Program-made: the position numbers and the translations under genes
Part shown: piece by piece, positions 8,639-16,916 of the stretch
How the letters are laid out: each line of letters opens with the position of its first letter
Numbering within the stretch: position 1 is the first letter of the stretch
Notes under the pieces: model-generated
Seen by the model: only the letters and a program-made list of their open reading frames with translations
What the model was told of the DNA's origin: nothing
Databases searched by the model: none
Assembly: GCA_966211965.1 (NCBI GenBank)
Contig: CBIHON010000027.1
Coordinates: 1-64,000 of the forward strand
Length of the DNA stretch: 64,000 nucleotides
Direction of reading: 5' to 3'
From: CBIHON01 sp966211965
GTDB taxonomy: Bacteria > Pseudomonadota > Gammaproteobacteria > Burkholderiales > Burkholderiaceae_D

Positions 8639-10918
8639 ATGCAAAACCTCCTTCACAACCTCAATCCCGAGCAACTCGCCGCCGTCACGCTTCCCGCCCA
8701 ATCCGCCCTGATCCTGGCCGGCGCCGGTTCCGGCAAAACGCGCGTGCTGACCACGCGCATCGCATGGCTGATCCAGACCGGGCAAGTGTCGCCGGCCGGC
8801 GTGCTGGCGGTGACTTTCACCAACAAGGCGGCCAAGGAAATGACGGCGCGCTTGTCGGCGATGCTGCCGATCAATACGCGGGGCATGTGGATAGGAACGT
8901 TTCACGGTTTGTGCAACCGCCTGCTGCGCGCCCATTTCCGCGACGCCGGTTTGCCGCAAACCTTCCAGATTCTCGATTCTCAAGATCAATTGTCGGCCAT
9001 CAAGCGCTTGCTGAAGACAAACAATATCGATGATGAAAAATATCCGCCGCGCACGCTGATGTATTTCATCAACGGTGCGAAAGACCAAGGCTTGCGCGCG
9101 AAAGACGTGAATGCGTACGACGATTTCAATCGCAAGCTGGTCGAGCTGTATGAGTTGTACGATATGCAGTGCCAGCGCGAAGGCGTGGTCGATTTCGCCG
9201 AACTGCTATTGCGCACCTACGAACTGCTGAGCCGCAACCAGCCCTTGCGGGAACATTATCAGGCGCGCTTCAAACACGTGCTGGTCGATGAATTCCAAGA
9301 TACCAACGACTTGCAGTACAAGTGGCTCAAGCTGATGGCAGGCGAGCATGGGGCTGTATTCGCAGTCGGCGACGACGATCAAAGCATTTACGCATTTCGC
9401 GGCGCCAATGTCGGCAACATGATCGCCTTCGAGCGCGAGTTCCGGGTCCAGAATTTGATCAAGCTGGAGCAGAATTACCGCTCGCACGCGCATATCCTCG
9501 ATACCGCCAACGCGCTGATCGCCAACAACAGCAATCGCCTCGGCAAGAATTTGCGCACCGATGCCGGACATGGCGAACCGGTGCGGATTTACGAGGCCAG
9601 CAGCGATTTGCAAGAGGCGCAATGGCTGATCGAGGAAGCGAAAAATCTGATCGCCGAAGGTGCAGCGCGCAGCGAAATCGCGATCCTGTACCGTTCCAAC
9701 GCGCAATCTCGGGTGATCGAGCATGCCCTGTTTTCCTCCGGGATTCCGTACAAGGTATATGGCGGCCAGCGCTATTTCGAGCGTGCCGAGGTCAAGCATG
9801 CGATCGCCTATCTGCAATTGATGGATAACCCGCACAACGATTCGGCCTTCCTGCGCGTGGTGAATTTTCCGGCGCGCGGCATCGGCGCGCGCTCGCTGGA
9901 GCAGTTGCAGGATTCGGCACGGCAATACGGCATTTCGCTGTACGCAGCGGTGCCGTATGTGGCGGGCAAGGCGGGTTCATCGCTTGCCGCCTTCGTCAAA
10001 TTGATCGAGGGCGTGCGCTTCGAAACCCAGCATTTGCCCTTGGCCGAGATGGTGCAAATCGTGCTCGGCAGCAGCGGCTTGATCGCACACTATCAGAATG
10101 AAAAAGAAGGTGCGGACCGGGTCGAGAACCTGGAGCAATTGGTCAATGCCGCGACGGTGTTCGTGTCGGAAGAAGGCTTCGGGCTCGATGCGCCGGCTTT
10201 GCTCGGACCGAAGAGCCAGGCCGCGGCCGGTACCGGCATCACCACCGAGGATGGTATCGAAGTGCTGGATGCCGATGCGCCGCTGGCGACCGTGATGTCG
10301 CCCTTGTCTGCCTTCCTGTCCCATGCCTCGCTGGAAGCCGGCGACAATCAGGCGCAAGTCGGCCAGGATGCGCTGCAATTGATGACGGTGCATTCAGCCA
10401 AGGGACTGGAATTCGATGCGGTCTTCATCACCGGCCTTGAGCAAGGCTTGTTTCCGCACGAGAGCAGTTTGAAGGAAGACGGCGGCATCGACGAAGAGCG
10501 GCGCCTGATGTATGTCGCGATTACGCGCGCCAGGAAGCGTTTGTATATGAGCTTTTCCCAGACGCGCATGCTGCACGGTCAGACCCGCTACAACATGAAG
10601 TCGCGGTTTTTCGACGAACTGCCTGAACATACCTTGAAGTGGCTGTCGCCCAAAGTGCAGCACCACTGGTTCGGCAATCAGACCAAGGCGGCGTGGGATG
10701 ACGCGCCGGCTTCGGGCGCGAATACGATTGCACAAAATTTCAGCAAGAAGGATCTCGGCTGGCGCATCGGTGAAACCGTGTCGCACCAAAAATTCGGCGA
10801 GGGTGTGATCGTCAATATCGAGGGCGGCGGCGGCAACGCACGGGCGCATATCAACTTCGGCCGGCATGGAATGAAGTTGCTGGACTTGGGTATCGCTAAG
10901 CTGGAGAAGGTGGCGTAG
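8639..10918 (+). CDS. uvrD: ATP-dependent 3'-5' DNA helicase UvrD/PcrA family
   Basis: SF1A helicase acting in nucleotide excision and mismatch repair. The 759 residues carry motif I GAGSGKT, motif II VDEFQDTND, motif III GDDDQSIYAFRGA, QNYRS (motif IV region), TVHSAKGLEFD (motif V) and YVAITRARK (motif VI). The C-terminal GWRIGETVSHQKFGEGVI is the Tudor-like domain that binds RNA polymerase. MQNLLHNLNPEQLAAV aligns with the UvrD/PcrA N-terminus, so the ATG at 8639 is preferred over in-frame starts upstream. The 3' end overlaps the convergent LysR gene by 23 bases. It is somewhat longer than E. coli UvrD (720). Confidence 0.95.
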   Translation: MQNLLHNLNPEQLAAVTLPAQSALILAGAGSGKTRVLTTRIAWLIQTGQVSPAGVLAVTFTNKAAKEMTARLSAMLPINTRGMWIGTFHGLCNRLLRAHFRDAGLPQTFQILDSQDQLSAIKRLLKTNNIDDEKYPPRTLMYFINGAKDQGLRAKDVNAYDDFNRKLVELYELYDMQCQREGVVDFAELLLRTYELLSRNQPLREHYQARFKHVLVDEFQDTNDLQYKWLKLMAGEHGAVFAVGDDDQSIYAFRGANVGNMIAFEREFRVQNLIKLEQNYRSHAHILDTANALIANNSNRLGKNLRTDAGHGEPVRIYEASSDLQEAQWLIEEAKNLIAEGAARSEIAILYRSNAQSRVIEHALFSSGIPYKVYGGQRYFERAEVKHAIAYLQLMDNPHNDSAFLRVVNFPARGIGARSLEQLQDSARQYGISLYAAVPYVAGKAGSSLAAFVKLIEGVRFETQHLPLAEMVQIVLGSSGLIAHYQNEKEGADRVENLEQLVNAATVFVSEEGFGLDAPALLGPKSQAAAGTGITTEDGIEVLDADAPLATVMSPLSAFLSHASLEAGDNQAQVGQDALQLMTVHSAKGLEFDAVFITGLEQGLFPHESSLKEDGGIDEERRLMYVAITRARKRLYMSFSQTRMLHGQTRYNMKSRFFDELPEHTLKWLSPKVQHHWFGNQTKAAWDDAPASGANTIAQNFSKKDLGWRIGETVSHQKFGEGVIVNIEGGGGNARAHINFGRHGMKLLDLGIAKLEKVA

Positions 10919-11840
10919 CCAAATGCTTCCGGATCAGTTCATGAATAAAATCGCGCATCGCGATCACCCGCTGGCTTGTCTTTAAATCCCGGTGATAGAC
11001 CAGCCACAGTTCGCGCGTGATGGGCGGCGCAGGTGATGCAAGGCGCAGCAATTCAGGATCGCGGTCGCAGATGAAGCAGGGCAGTACAGCCACGCCCAAC
11101 CCGGCACGGACAGCTGCAAGCTGGGTTTGAATGCTGTTGGATTTGAGCGCCGGTTTCCGGCCGCCGAAGGTCGAAGCAAGCCAGCGCGCCATCGGCAAAT
11201 GCGCCCATGAATCGTCCCATGAAATATACGGCAGCTTTTTCCAGTCCCGTGCCTCGGCCGGCGCTCGGCCGGCAACGAGCCGCCGTGCGCAATAGGCGTC
11301 GAAGTGCAAAAAACCGGCATGCTGCACGATGTAGTCTTGCTCGTTTCCTTGCGGGCTTGAGCTGATGAAACGCAAGGCAAGGTCGGCTTCGCGCCGCGAC
11401 AGGTTCGCCTGCGTCAAGCCGGTAATGATTTCCACCTGCACGTTTGGATATTGCTGCCAAAATGCCGAGAGCTGCGGCGTAATCAAATTCGTGGCAAGCG
11501 ACTCCACGGTTGCCAGGCGCACCAGGCCCACCGCTTCCTTTCCCTCTGCCGATATGCTGCCGTTGCGCTCCACTGCCAGCATCGCGCTCTCCACGCCGGC
11601 GATGTATTCGAACGCGGCCGTGCCTTCATCGGTCAGCAGGTAACCGGTTTGCTGGCGTAAAAAAAGCTTGCTGCCCATGCGCGATTCGAGTGCGGCAATG
11701 TGCCGCGAAACAGTCGACGCGCTGGTGCCCATTGCAGCGGCAGCCGAACTGAGTCCGCCCAGGCGCGCGACTGCCAGGAAGTATTTCAGATCGTTCCAGT
11801 CGAAATCCGATGCCGCCATATTCGGGAAACGGTTTTCCAT
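10896..11840 (-). CDS. LysR-family transcriptional regulator
   Basis: 314-residue LysR regulator. The N-terminal winged helix-turn-helix is seen in DLKYFLAVARLGGLSSAAAA, then STVSRHIAALE and LFLRQQTGYLLT (about residues 10-65). A periplasmic-binding-like effector domain follows. The ATG at 11840 gives the standard N-terminus; an upstream extension in the same frame is spurious. It is divergent from a DMT-family exporter 70 bases away, the usual layout in which a LysR protein controls its neighbour. Its stop codon lies within the 3' end of uvrD. The effector is unknown. Confidence 0.9.
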   Translation of the reverse strand: MENRFPNMAASDFDWNDLKYFLAVARLGGLSSAAAAMGTSASTVSRHIAALESRMGSKLFLRQQTGYLLTDEGTAAFEYIAGVESAMLAVERNGSISAEGKEAVGLVRLATVESLATNLITPQLSAFWQQYPNVQVEIITGLTQANLSRREADLALRFISSSPQGNEQDYIVQHAGFLHFDAYCARRLVAGRAPAEARDWKKLPYISWDDSWAHLPMARWLASTFGGRKPALKSNSIQTQLAAVRAGLGVAVLPCFICDRDPELLRLASPAPPITRELWLVYHRDLKTSQRVIAMRDFIHELIRKHLATPPSPA

Positions 11841-11854
11841 TCTTCGCCGTATGT

Positions 11855-11877
11855 TTATCAAAAATAAAAAATGATAA
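11855..11877. promoter_or_regulatory. Candidate LysR operator: TTATCA-N11-TGATAA
   Basis: A perfect 6-bp inverted repeat, TTATCA (11855-11860) and TGATAA (11872-11877), with an 11-base A/T spacer. It is centred in the 70-base gap between the divergent LysR and DMT genes. The dyad and location fit a LysR-type site; binding is inferred. Confidence 0.45.
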
Positions 11878-11910
11878 TAACCACGGTCCCAACCCGAGAG
11901 CAAACCTTTC

Positions 11911-12810
11911 ATGAACAACCGATTGACCTACCTGTGCCTGATCTTCACCACATTATTTTGGGGTGCTGTTTTCCATCTCGGGAAATATGCGGTCACCGTC
12001 ATGTCGCCGCTGACGATCGGCGCTTGGCGCTTCATCGTCGCCGCAGCGGTGCTGTTGCCCCTGATTTTGCTGGGCGAAGGATGGTCATGGCCGGCCTTGC
12101 GTCGAAACAGCCTGGCTTTGTTCGCGATGGCGGCGATCGGCGTATTCGGTTTTAACGTCACGCTATTTTACGGACTGCGCTCCACCTCGTCGGTGAACGG
12201 CGCCTTGATCATGGCGTTCAACCCGGCCTTGACGGTAGCCTTGTCTGCCGCTCTCAGCAGGGAACCAATCTCGGCGCGCCAGTTGTGCGGTTTGCTGCTG
12301 GGCCTGGGCGGTGTGTGCGTAGTCGTCAGCAACGGTTCGTGGCAGCGTTTGACGGGGCTCTCGTTTTCCAAAGGAGACTTGCTGGTATTGCTGGCGAGCT
12401 TGGCTTGGGCGATTTACTCGGTGATTCCCAAGCGCTTTGTGCGCGGACTGTCGCCCTTGCAAATAACGGCCAGCACGGTGATTGCCGGGGCGGCGATGAT
12501 GGCGGCGTTCGCCGATGTCGCAACGACGGATTTCCTGTCGCCGCCGCCAGCCTACGCAATAGCCGCAGTTCTATTCATGGGCTTGTTCGGTTCGGTCTTG
12601 GCCTACTTGTGGTGGAATCAAGGCGTGCAAAAAGTCGGCGCTGCCCGTACCGCGACGTTCATCAACCTGGTGCCGATTTTTGCGGCGCTGATCGGCGTGC
12701 TGCTCGGCCAGTCGATTTCTCTGGCGCAGCTTGCGGGTGCGGCGCTTGTGATCTCCGGCGTGATTTTCTCATCTGTGCGGCAAGCGGAGCAGAAGGGAGC
12801 GGTCGCATAG
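11911..12810 (+). CDS. DMT-superfamily (EamA) transporter
   Basis: Inner-membrane protein of 299 residues with about ten hydrophobic segments arranged as two EamA repeats (roughly residues 8-140 and 155-290). Typical signatures are TLFWGAVFHLGKYAV at the start, GALIMAFNPALTVALSA at the end of the first repeat, and AWAIYSVIPKR and TATFINLVPIFAALIGVLLG in the second. This family mostly exports amino acids, nucleobases or other metabolites. The adjacent divergent LysR gene and the dyad at 11855-11877 suggest effector-controlled export. The substrate cannot be told from sequence. Confidence 0.88.
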   Translation: MNNRLTYLCLIFTTLFWGAVFHLGKYAVTVMSPLTIGAWRFIVAAAVLLPLILLGEGWSWPALRRNSLALFAMAAIGVFGFNVTLFYGLRSTSSVNGALIMAFNPALTVALSAALSREPISARQLCGLLLGLGGVCVVVSNGSWQRLTGLSFSKGDLLVLLASLAWAIYSVIPKRFVRGLSPLQITASTVIAGAAMMAAFADVATTDFLSPPPAYAIAAVLFMGLFGSVLAYLWWNQGVQKVGAARTATFINLVPIFAALIGVLLGQSISLAQLAGAALVISGVIFSSVRQAEQKGAVA

Positions 12811-12914
12811 TCCATGCAAAGGATGATGAGGCTCCTGGCCGGCGCACGTCGCGGCAATTCGGCGGATTGCGCTTCGTTCATCTCACAGGCTTCATCTGCT
12901 CCGCAACATGCCTG

Positions 12915-13412
12915 TCAAGCTTGCGCCGGAATGCGCAGCATCTGTCCCGGATAAATCTTGTCCGGATCGCTGAGCATCGGCTTGTTGGCTTCAAAGATGC
13001 TCATGTAGCGATTGGCGTCGCCATACATTTCGCGGGAAATTTTCGATAAGGTGTCGCCGCTTTTGACGGTATAGAAACGAGCCTCTGTATCTGCTTTGGT
13101 CGAGCCCGCTACTGTCATTTGATCGTTCACATGTTCGACCGACGTGACGTTGCCGCAGCATAGGATAATCTTTTCCCGCGTTGCCTGGTCCGGTGCGATA
13201 CCGCGCACGGTTACGGTCGAAGTATTGGCGTCGAATTCGACCTTCAGGTTTTCCGCCGATAGATTTTGCGAATGAATGTAGCTTTCAATTGCTCGCGCCG
13301 CGGTATTGTTCAGCGTGGCGACATCGTTCGGCGCGGACGTGGCATCCGGCTTGTCGGGTGCACGATTGAACAGTTTCTGGCCGGCTTCCTTGATGAAGGA
13401 TAATAGTCCCAT
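12915..13412 (-). CDS. kbp: BON-LysM protein, potassium-binding protein Kbp (YgaU) homologue
   Basis: Cytoplasmic two-domain protein of 165 residues, close in plan to E. coli Kbp/YgaU (149 residues), which binds K+ . The N-terminal MGLLSFIKEAGQKLF matches the family. A BON domain spans about 35-100 (VEFDANTSTVTVRGIA, SVEHVNDQM) and a LysM domain about 110-163 (YTVKSGDTLSKIS, YMSIFEANKPML, PDKIYPGQMLRIP). AGGAG lies about eight bases before the ATG at 13412; a longer upstream frame is not supported. There is no signal peptide, so despite LysM it is not an exported wall-binding protein. Confidence 0.9.
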   Translation of the reverse strand: MGLLSFIKEAGQKLFNRAPDKPDATSAPNDVATLNNTAARAIESYIHSQNLSAENLKVEFDANTSTVTVRGIAPDQATREKIILCCGNVTSVEHVNDQMTVAGSTKADTEARFYTVKSGDTLSKISREMYGDANRYMSIFEANKPMLSDPDKIYPGQMLRIPAQA

Positions 13413-13716
13413 TGAGCGCTCCTGAGATAGGGGGAAAGGCCAGATTAGGCAAACCGTCATATGCCATCTGTGCGGCACCGCACATTGGTATGGCGGTTTG
13501 CAGGAAGAATCGAGGTGGGTGGGGGCCAGGAAATTCATCGGCCTTCACCGGCCGATTTCCCTGCTGCTGAAATAATCAAGCCGTCGATCCAAGAAACCGC
13601 ATCGGATTCACTTTCTATTTTTCCGGCGCTCGATGATTTTCCTGATTTCGTACTGTGATAGCGATGCACAGCGCATCAAATTTCAAGGCACCGCTGCAAT
13701 AAGTCGGCTTGCACTG

Positions 13717-13839
13717 CTAGAGCATTTTTAGCCTGACCGTACGGGCCAATCTCAAGCCTCCGGTGCTCGGCGTACGCCTGTACGCGTCCGCTCCTCGGCC
13801 TGACCTTGACTCCGCATGGTCAGGCTAAAAATGCTCTAG
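13717..13839. repeat. MITE-like element with 22-bp perfect terminal inverted repeats
   Basis: Arms CTAGAGCATTTTTAGCCTGA+CC (13717-13738) and their exact inverse (13818-13839) enclose 79 bases with no open frame. The right arm overlaps the end of the membrane-protein gene and provides its TAG stop (13836-13838). The remaining intergenic sequence 13413-13716 holds nothing I can assign. Confidence 0.8.
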
Positions 13840-14627
13840 TCAGCTTGGCTGTTATCCGGCATCTCCGCTAATTTGGGTTTGCCAAAGATATAAGTATAGG
13901 TGGGGTAAAAAGAGCAATACATGGCCACCGTCATCGTGATCGACAATGGCAGCAAGATCAGGATGGTGACTGCGGCCTGGTTGAGCAGCAGGGCTACTAA
14001 GGTGCTGAGCATGGCCGGCAGGAACACGCCGATCGCCGCCCAGGCCAGCCCGTAGACCACGAAGGCCTTGCCGGCGCGTTGCACTGCAAAAAAACTGAAA
14101 AACACGGCCTTTCCGACCGGCATCGCTTGCCAGGCTATCAGCGGTGCCGCATACCAGAACGCCATTGCCGCAGGGATATAGACGAGAGCGGAAAACAGCA
14201 TCGCCAGACCGATATTCGAATCGTTGACGGTCTTCGCCGTCAACTCGGTCTGGCCGGTCATGACCATCCATAACACCCCTTCGTCGACCAAGCTGGAAGC
14301 GCCGATGGCGAATAATGCCGCAGCAAAATACAGGACTCCGAGCTTCAGCAGAGCGCGCGCGGAGGGAGAGCGGAAACCGGTCAGCAGCAAGCTCGGGAAA
14401 ATCCGCTTGCCTTGCTCGACATGCACGCAGGCTTGCATGAAGGCGATCGAAAATACCGGCACCAGGAGCAAGGGCAGGATCTGCCCGAGCAAGGGAATCA
14501 CGCCGATCGCAAACATCAGGAACATATAGCTCAGGAACAGGGTCGTCAGCTCCGCCGGGCGTTTGCGAAACAGTGCGAAACCTTCCTTGACCCAGAGCCA
14601 GCCGGCTTGCGGCGGTACTTTTTCCAT
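13836..14627 (-). CDS. BPSS1780-family multi-pass membrane protein
   Basis: 263-residue inner-membrane protein with about six hydrophobic stretches. Examples are LTTLFLSYMFLMFAIGVIPL, LLKLGVLYFAAALFAIGASS and ILILLPLSITMTVAMY. It begins MEKVPPQAGWLWVKEGFALF, the usual opening of the BPSS1780 family, common in Burkholderiales and of unknown function. It is two bases after thrB on the same strand, so the two are co-transcribed. The last codons and the stop fall in the terminal repeat of a MITE-like element, which suggests the original C-terminus was altered by insertion. Confidence 0.85.
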   Translation of the reverse strand: MEKVPPQAGWLWVKEGFALFRKRPAELTTLFLSYMFLMFAIGVIPLLGQILPLLLVPVFSIAFMQACVHVEQGKRIFPSLLLTGFRSPSARALLKLGVLYFAAALFAIGASSLVDEGVLWMVMTGQTELTAKTVNDSNIGLAMLFSALVYIPAAMAFWYAAPLIAWQAMPVGKAVFFSFFAVQRAGKAFVVYGLAWAAIGVFLPAMLSTLVALLLNQAAVTILILLPLSITMTVAMYCSFYPTYTYIFGKPKLAEMPDNSQAD

Positions 14628-14629
14628 TA

Positions 14630-15586
14630 TCAGAACAAGGCGGGCGCAGGATGGGCGATGCGTTGCTGCAGAATGCGCTCGAAGTGGCCGGGGTCGTGCG
14701 GCGTCAGCATTTCCGCGTCCCGCGGCAGGTAAAAATCATAGAGGCGCGACAGCCAGAAGCGCAATGCACCGGCGCGCAGCATCGGTTGCCATGCCGCCTG
14801 TTCGTCGGCACTGAAAGGGCGCACCGCATGATAGGCATCGAGCATTGCGCGCACGCGCGCCGTATCCAGCGCCCCGCTGTCGAGATCGATGCACCAGTCG
14901 TTGACGGTGACGGCGACATCGAACAGCCAGGTATCGCAGCCGGCAAAATAAAAATCGAAAAATCCGGTCAGGCGTTCGCCGTCGAACATCACGTTGTTGC
15001 GAAACAGATCGGCATGTATCGGGCCGTGCGGCAAGCGATGATAGGCCGGGGCGGAGGCGAAGGTTTCCTGAAAATGCATCTCGGCGCGCAACAGATGCTG
15101 GCCTTGATCCGGCAGATACGGCAATACGGTCGGCGTGGTTTCATTCCACCAGTCGATGCCGCGCAGATTGGGTTGCCGTATCGGGAAATCCTGCGCCGCC
15201 AGATGCATCTTTGCCAGCATCGTGCCGACCGCCGCGCAATGCACCGGCTGCGGGTCCATCTGGCAGCTTCCCGCCAGCTTGCTGACGATTGTCGCGGGCT
15301 TGCCGAGCAGCGTGTGCAGGATTTCGCCGCTGCGGTTCTCGATCGGCGCCGGCACCAGGACCCCGCGCTGCGCCAGATGACGCATCAAGTTCAGGTAGAA
15401 CGGCAGTTGTTCGAAGCTCAGCACCTCGAATATGGTCAGCACATATTCGCCGCTCTCGGTCGTGATGAAAAAATTGCTGTTTTCAATACCGGACGAAATA
15501 CCCTTGATCGCGAGGGCTTTGCCGAGGGGGAATTGTGTGATCCAAGAGCTAAGGTCATCCAGGCTGACCGGAGTAAAAACTGCCAT
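14630..15586 (-). CDS. thrB: Homoserine kinase ThrB, APH-fold type
   Basis: Phosphorylates homoserine on the way to threonine. The 318-residue product belongs to the aminoglycoside-phosphotransferase fold rather than the GHMP fold of E. coli ThrB. It starts MAVFTPVSLDDLSSWI and has GISSGIENSNFF (nucleotide loop), the Brenner motif HADLFRNN (H191, D193, N198) and FFDFYFAG (D211, metal ligand). WWNETTP is also typical. In many beta-proteobacteria it sits, as here, with DUF2782 and BPSS1780-family genes and with polA nearby. Confidence 0.93.
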   Translation of the reverse strand: MAVFTPVSLDDLSSWITQFPLGKALAIKGISSGIENSNFFITTESGEYVLTIFEVLSFEQLPFYLNLMRHLAQRGVLVPAPIENRSGEILHTLLGKPATIVSKLAGSCQMDPQPVHCAAVGTMLAKMHLAAQDFPIRQPNLRGIDWWNETTPTVLPYLPDQGQHLLRAEMHFQETFASAPAYHRLPHGPIHADLFRNNVMFDGERLTGFFDFYFAGCDTWLFDVAVTVNDWCIDLDSGALDTARVRAMLDAYHAVRPFSADEQAAWQPMLRAGALRFWLSRLYDFYLPRDAEMLTPHDPGHFERILQQRIAHPAPALF

Positions 15587-15639
15587 GAGCTAAGAACGGA
15601 GGTGTCGGAGAATAAAAAGCGAAGAGCAGGTAAAAGCGT

Positions 15640-16065
15640 CTACTTCTTCGCCGGGGCGGATGTTTCAGCGGCGGCTGGTTTGGGTTCCAGGGTCTGCGGC
15701 GGTTCTGCCGCTTCCTTGGCGTTTTTCGGATTGCCGAATTCCAGCACTTGCCATTGCGCGGCGCGCGTCGCATTGCTCTCGGCATCGCCGGGAAGAGCGC
15801 TGCCGGCCGGGTCGTTCGGTTTCAGATAATACGTGCTCTTGCCGCTTTGCACTTTTACTTCGGTGACTTTGCCTTTTTCGCGCTTTTCGGTGATCTTTTT
15901 TTCACCGCCCTGCTTGCGGATGGTGATGGCCGGGGCTTCGCCTTCTTCCAGCTTTTCGAGTTTCGGCGGCGGCGGGGCCACCGCCTGTTGTGCGCTTGCC
16001 GTCAGCGGCGCCGCAAAAACAGCAGCGCAAACTGCAACGAGAGACCAGAGCTTGGATGTGCGCAT
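15640..16065 (-). CDS. DUF2782 exported protein
   Basis: 141-residue protein with a clear signal peptide (MRTSKLWSLVAVCAAVFAAP, then LTASAQQ, likely cut after SAQ or ASA). A proline/lysine-rich mature part follows, with the DUF2782 core ITIRKQGGEKKITEKREKGK and STYYLKPNDP. The C-terminus is Ala/Pro/Lys-rich (PKPAAAETSAPAKK) and probably disordered. It lies 53 bases upstream of thrB on the same strand. The function of DUF2782 is not known; the location is probably periplasmic. Confidence 0.85.
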   Translation of the reverse strand: MRTSKLWSLVAVCAAVFAAPLTASAQQAVAPPPPKLEKLEEGEAPAITIRKQGGEKKITEKREKGKVTEVKVQSGKSTYYLKPNDPAGSALPGDAESNATRAAQWQVLEFGNPKNAKEAAEPPQTLEPKPAAAETSAPAKK

Positions 16066-16178
16066 GATGGTGGGTGAATGCTGAGGTTGAGCGGAAGCCC
16101 GCTATACAAGACATTGTAGCAAACCGGCCTGTCCCGTCCTATCTTTATCCGGCCTGAGGCAAGCTGCGCTACATTGCC

Positions 16179-16916
16179 TTACAAATAGGGGCTGACCTGC
16201 GGATCATCTTCTGTAAGGACAATATTGCGCGCTTCATAAAAGGCAAAAATGGCATCCACGATATTGGCCGGCTCGTCGATCACCTGGATCAGGTCCAAGT
16301 CATTTTCCAGGATCATGTGATCCCGGACCAGTTGGGTACGGAACCAGTCGAGCAAGCCGCGCCAGAACGTGGTGCCGACCAGGATCACCGGGATGCGGCG
16401 GGACTTGCCGGTCTGGATCAGGGTCAATACCTCGGTCAATTCGTCCAGTGTGCCGAAGCCGCCGGGCATTACCACATACGCATCGGCATATTTGACGAAG
16501 GCGACCTTGCGTGCAAAGAAATGGCGGAAGCTGAGCGAAATATCTTGCCAGGCGTTGCTGCCTTGCTCTCGCGGCAGCTCGATATTGAGGCCGACCGACG
16601 AGGACTTTCCTTCGAAGGCGCCGCGATTGGCCGCTTCCATGATGCCCGGCCCGCCGCCCGACATGACGGCAAAGCCTTCGTCGGACAGGCGGCGGGCGAT
16701 ATCCATGCACAAGATGTAATAGGGATCGTCGGCCTTGATGCGGGCGGAACCGAAGATTGAAACCGCCGGTCGCAATTCCGACAGGCGTTCAGCCGACTCG
16801 ATAAATTCTGCCATAATCGTGAACATTTGCCACGACTCGCGCGCCTTCTTCGACGTGGCGCGCTCGATATTGGATATCTGCCGCAGCCGCGGCACGTTTT
16901 TCCCTTTTACTTCCAT
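16179..16916 (-). CDS. LOG-family protein (TIGR00730), nucleotide phosphoribohydrolase-like
   Basis: 245-residue Rossmann-like protein. Family signatures are SIFGSARIKADDPYY, SGGGPGIMEAANRGAFE and VMPGGFGTLDEL, the last being the PGGxGTxxE motif of Lonely Guy enzymes, which cleave nucleoside 5'-monophosphates to base and ribose-5-phosphate. In bacteria the role is probably purine-nucleotide turnover; cytokinin production is possible but not shown. The start at 16916 directly abuts the polA start at 16917. The N-terminal 40 residues (MEVKGKNVPRLRQIS) appear to belong to the family in relatives, so I keep this start, though no Shine-Dalgarno is seen. Confidence 0.88.
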   Translation of the reverse strand: MEVKGKNVPRLRQISNIERATSKKARESWQMFTIMAEFIESAERLSELRPAVSIFGSARIKADDPYYILCMDIARRLSDEGFAVMSGGGPGIMEAANRGAFEGKSSSVGLNIELPREQGSNAWQDISLSFRHFFARKVAFVKYADAYVVMPGGFGTLDELTEVLTLIQTGKSRRIPVILVGTTFWRGLLDWFRTQLVRDHMILENDLDLIQVIDEPANIVDAIFAFYEARNIVLTEDDPQVSPYL

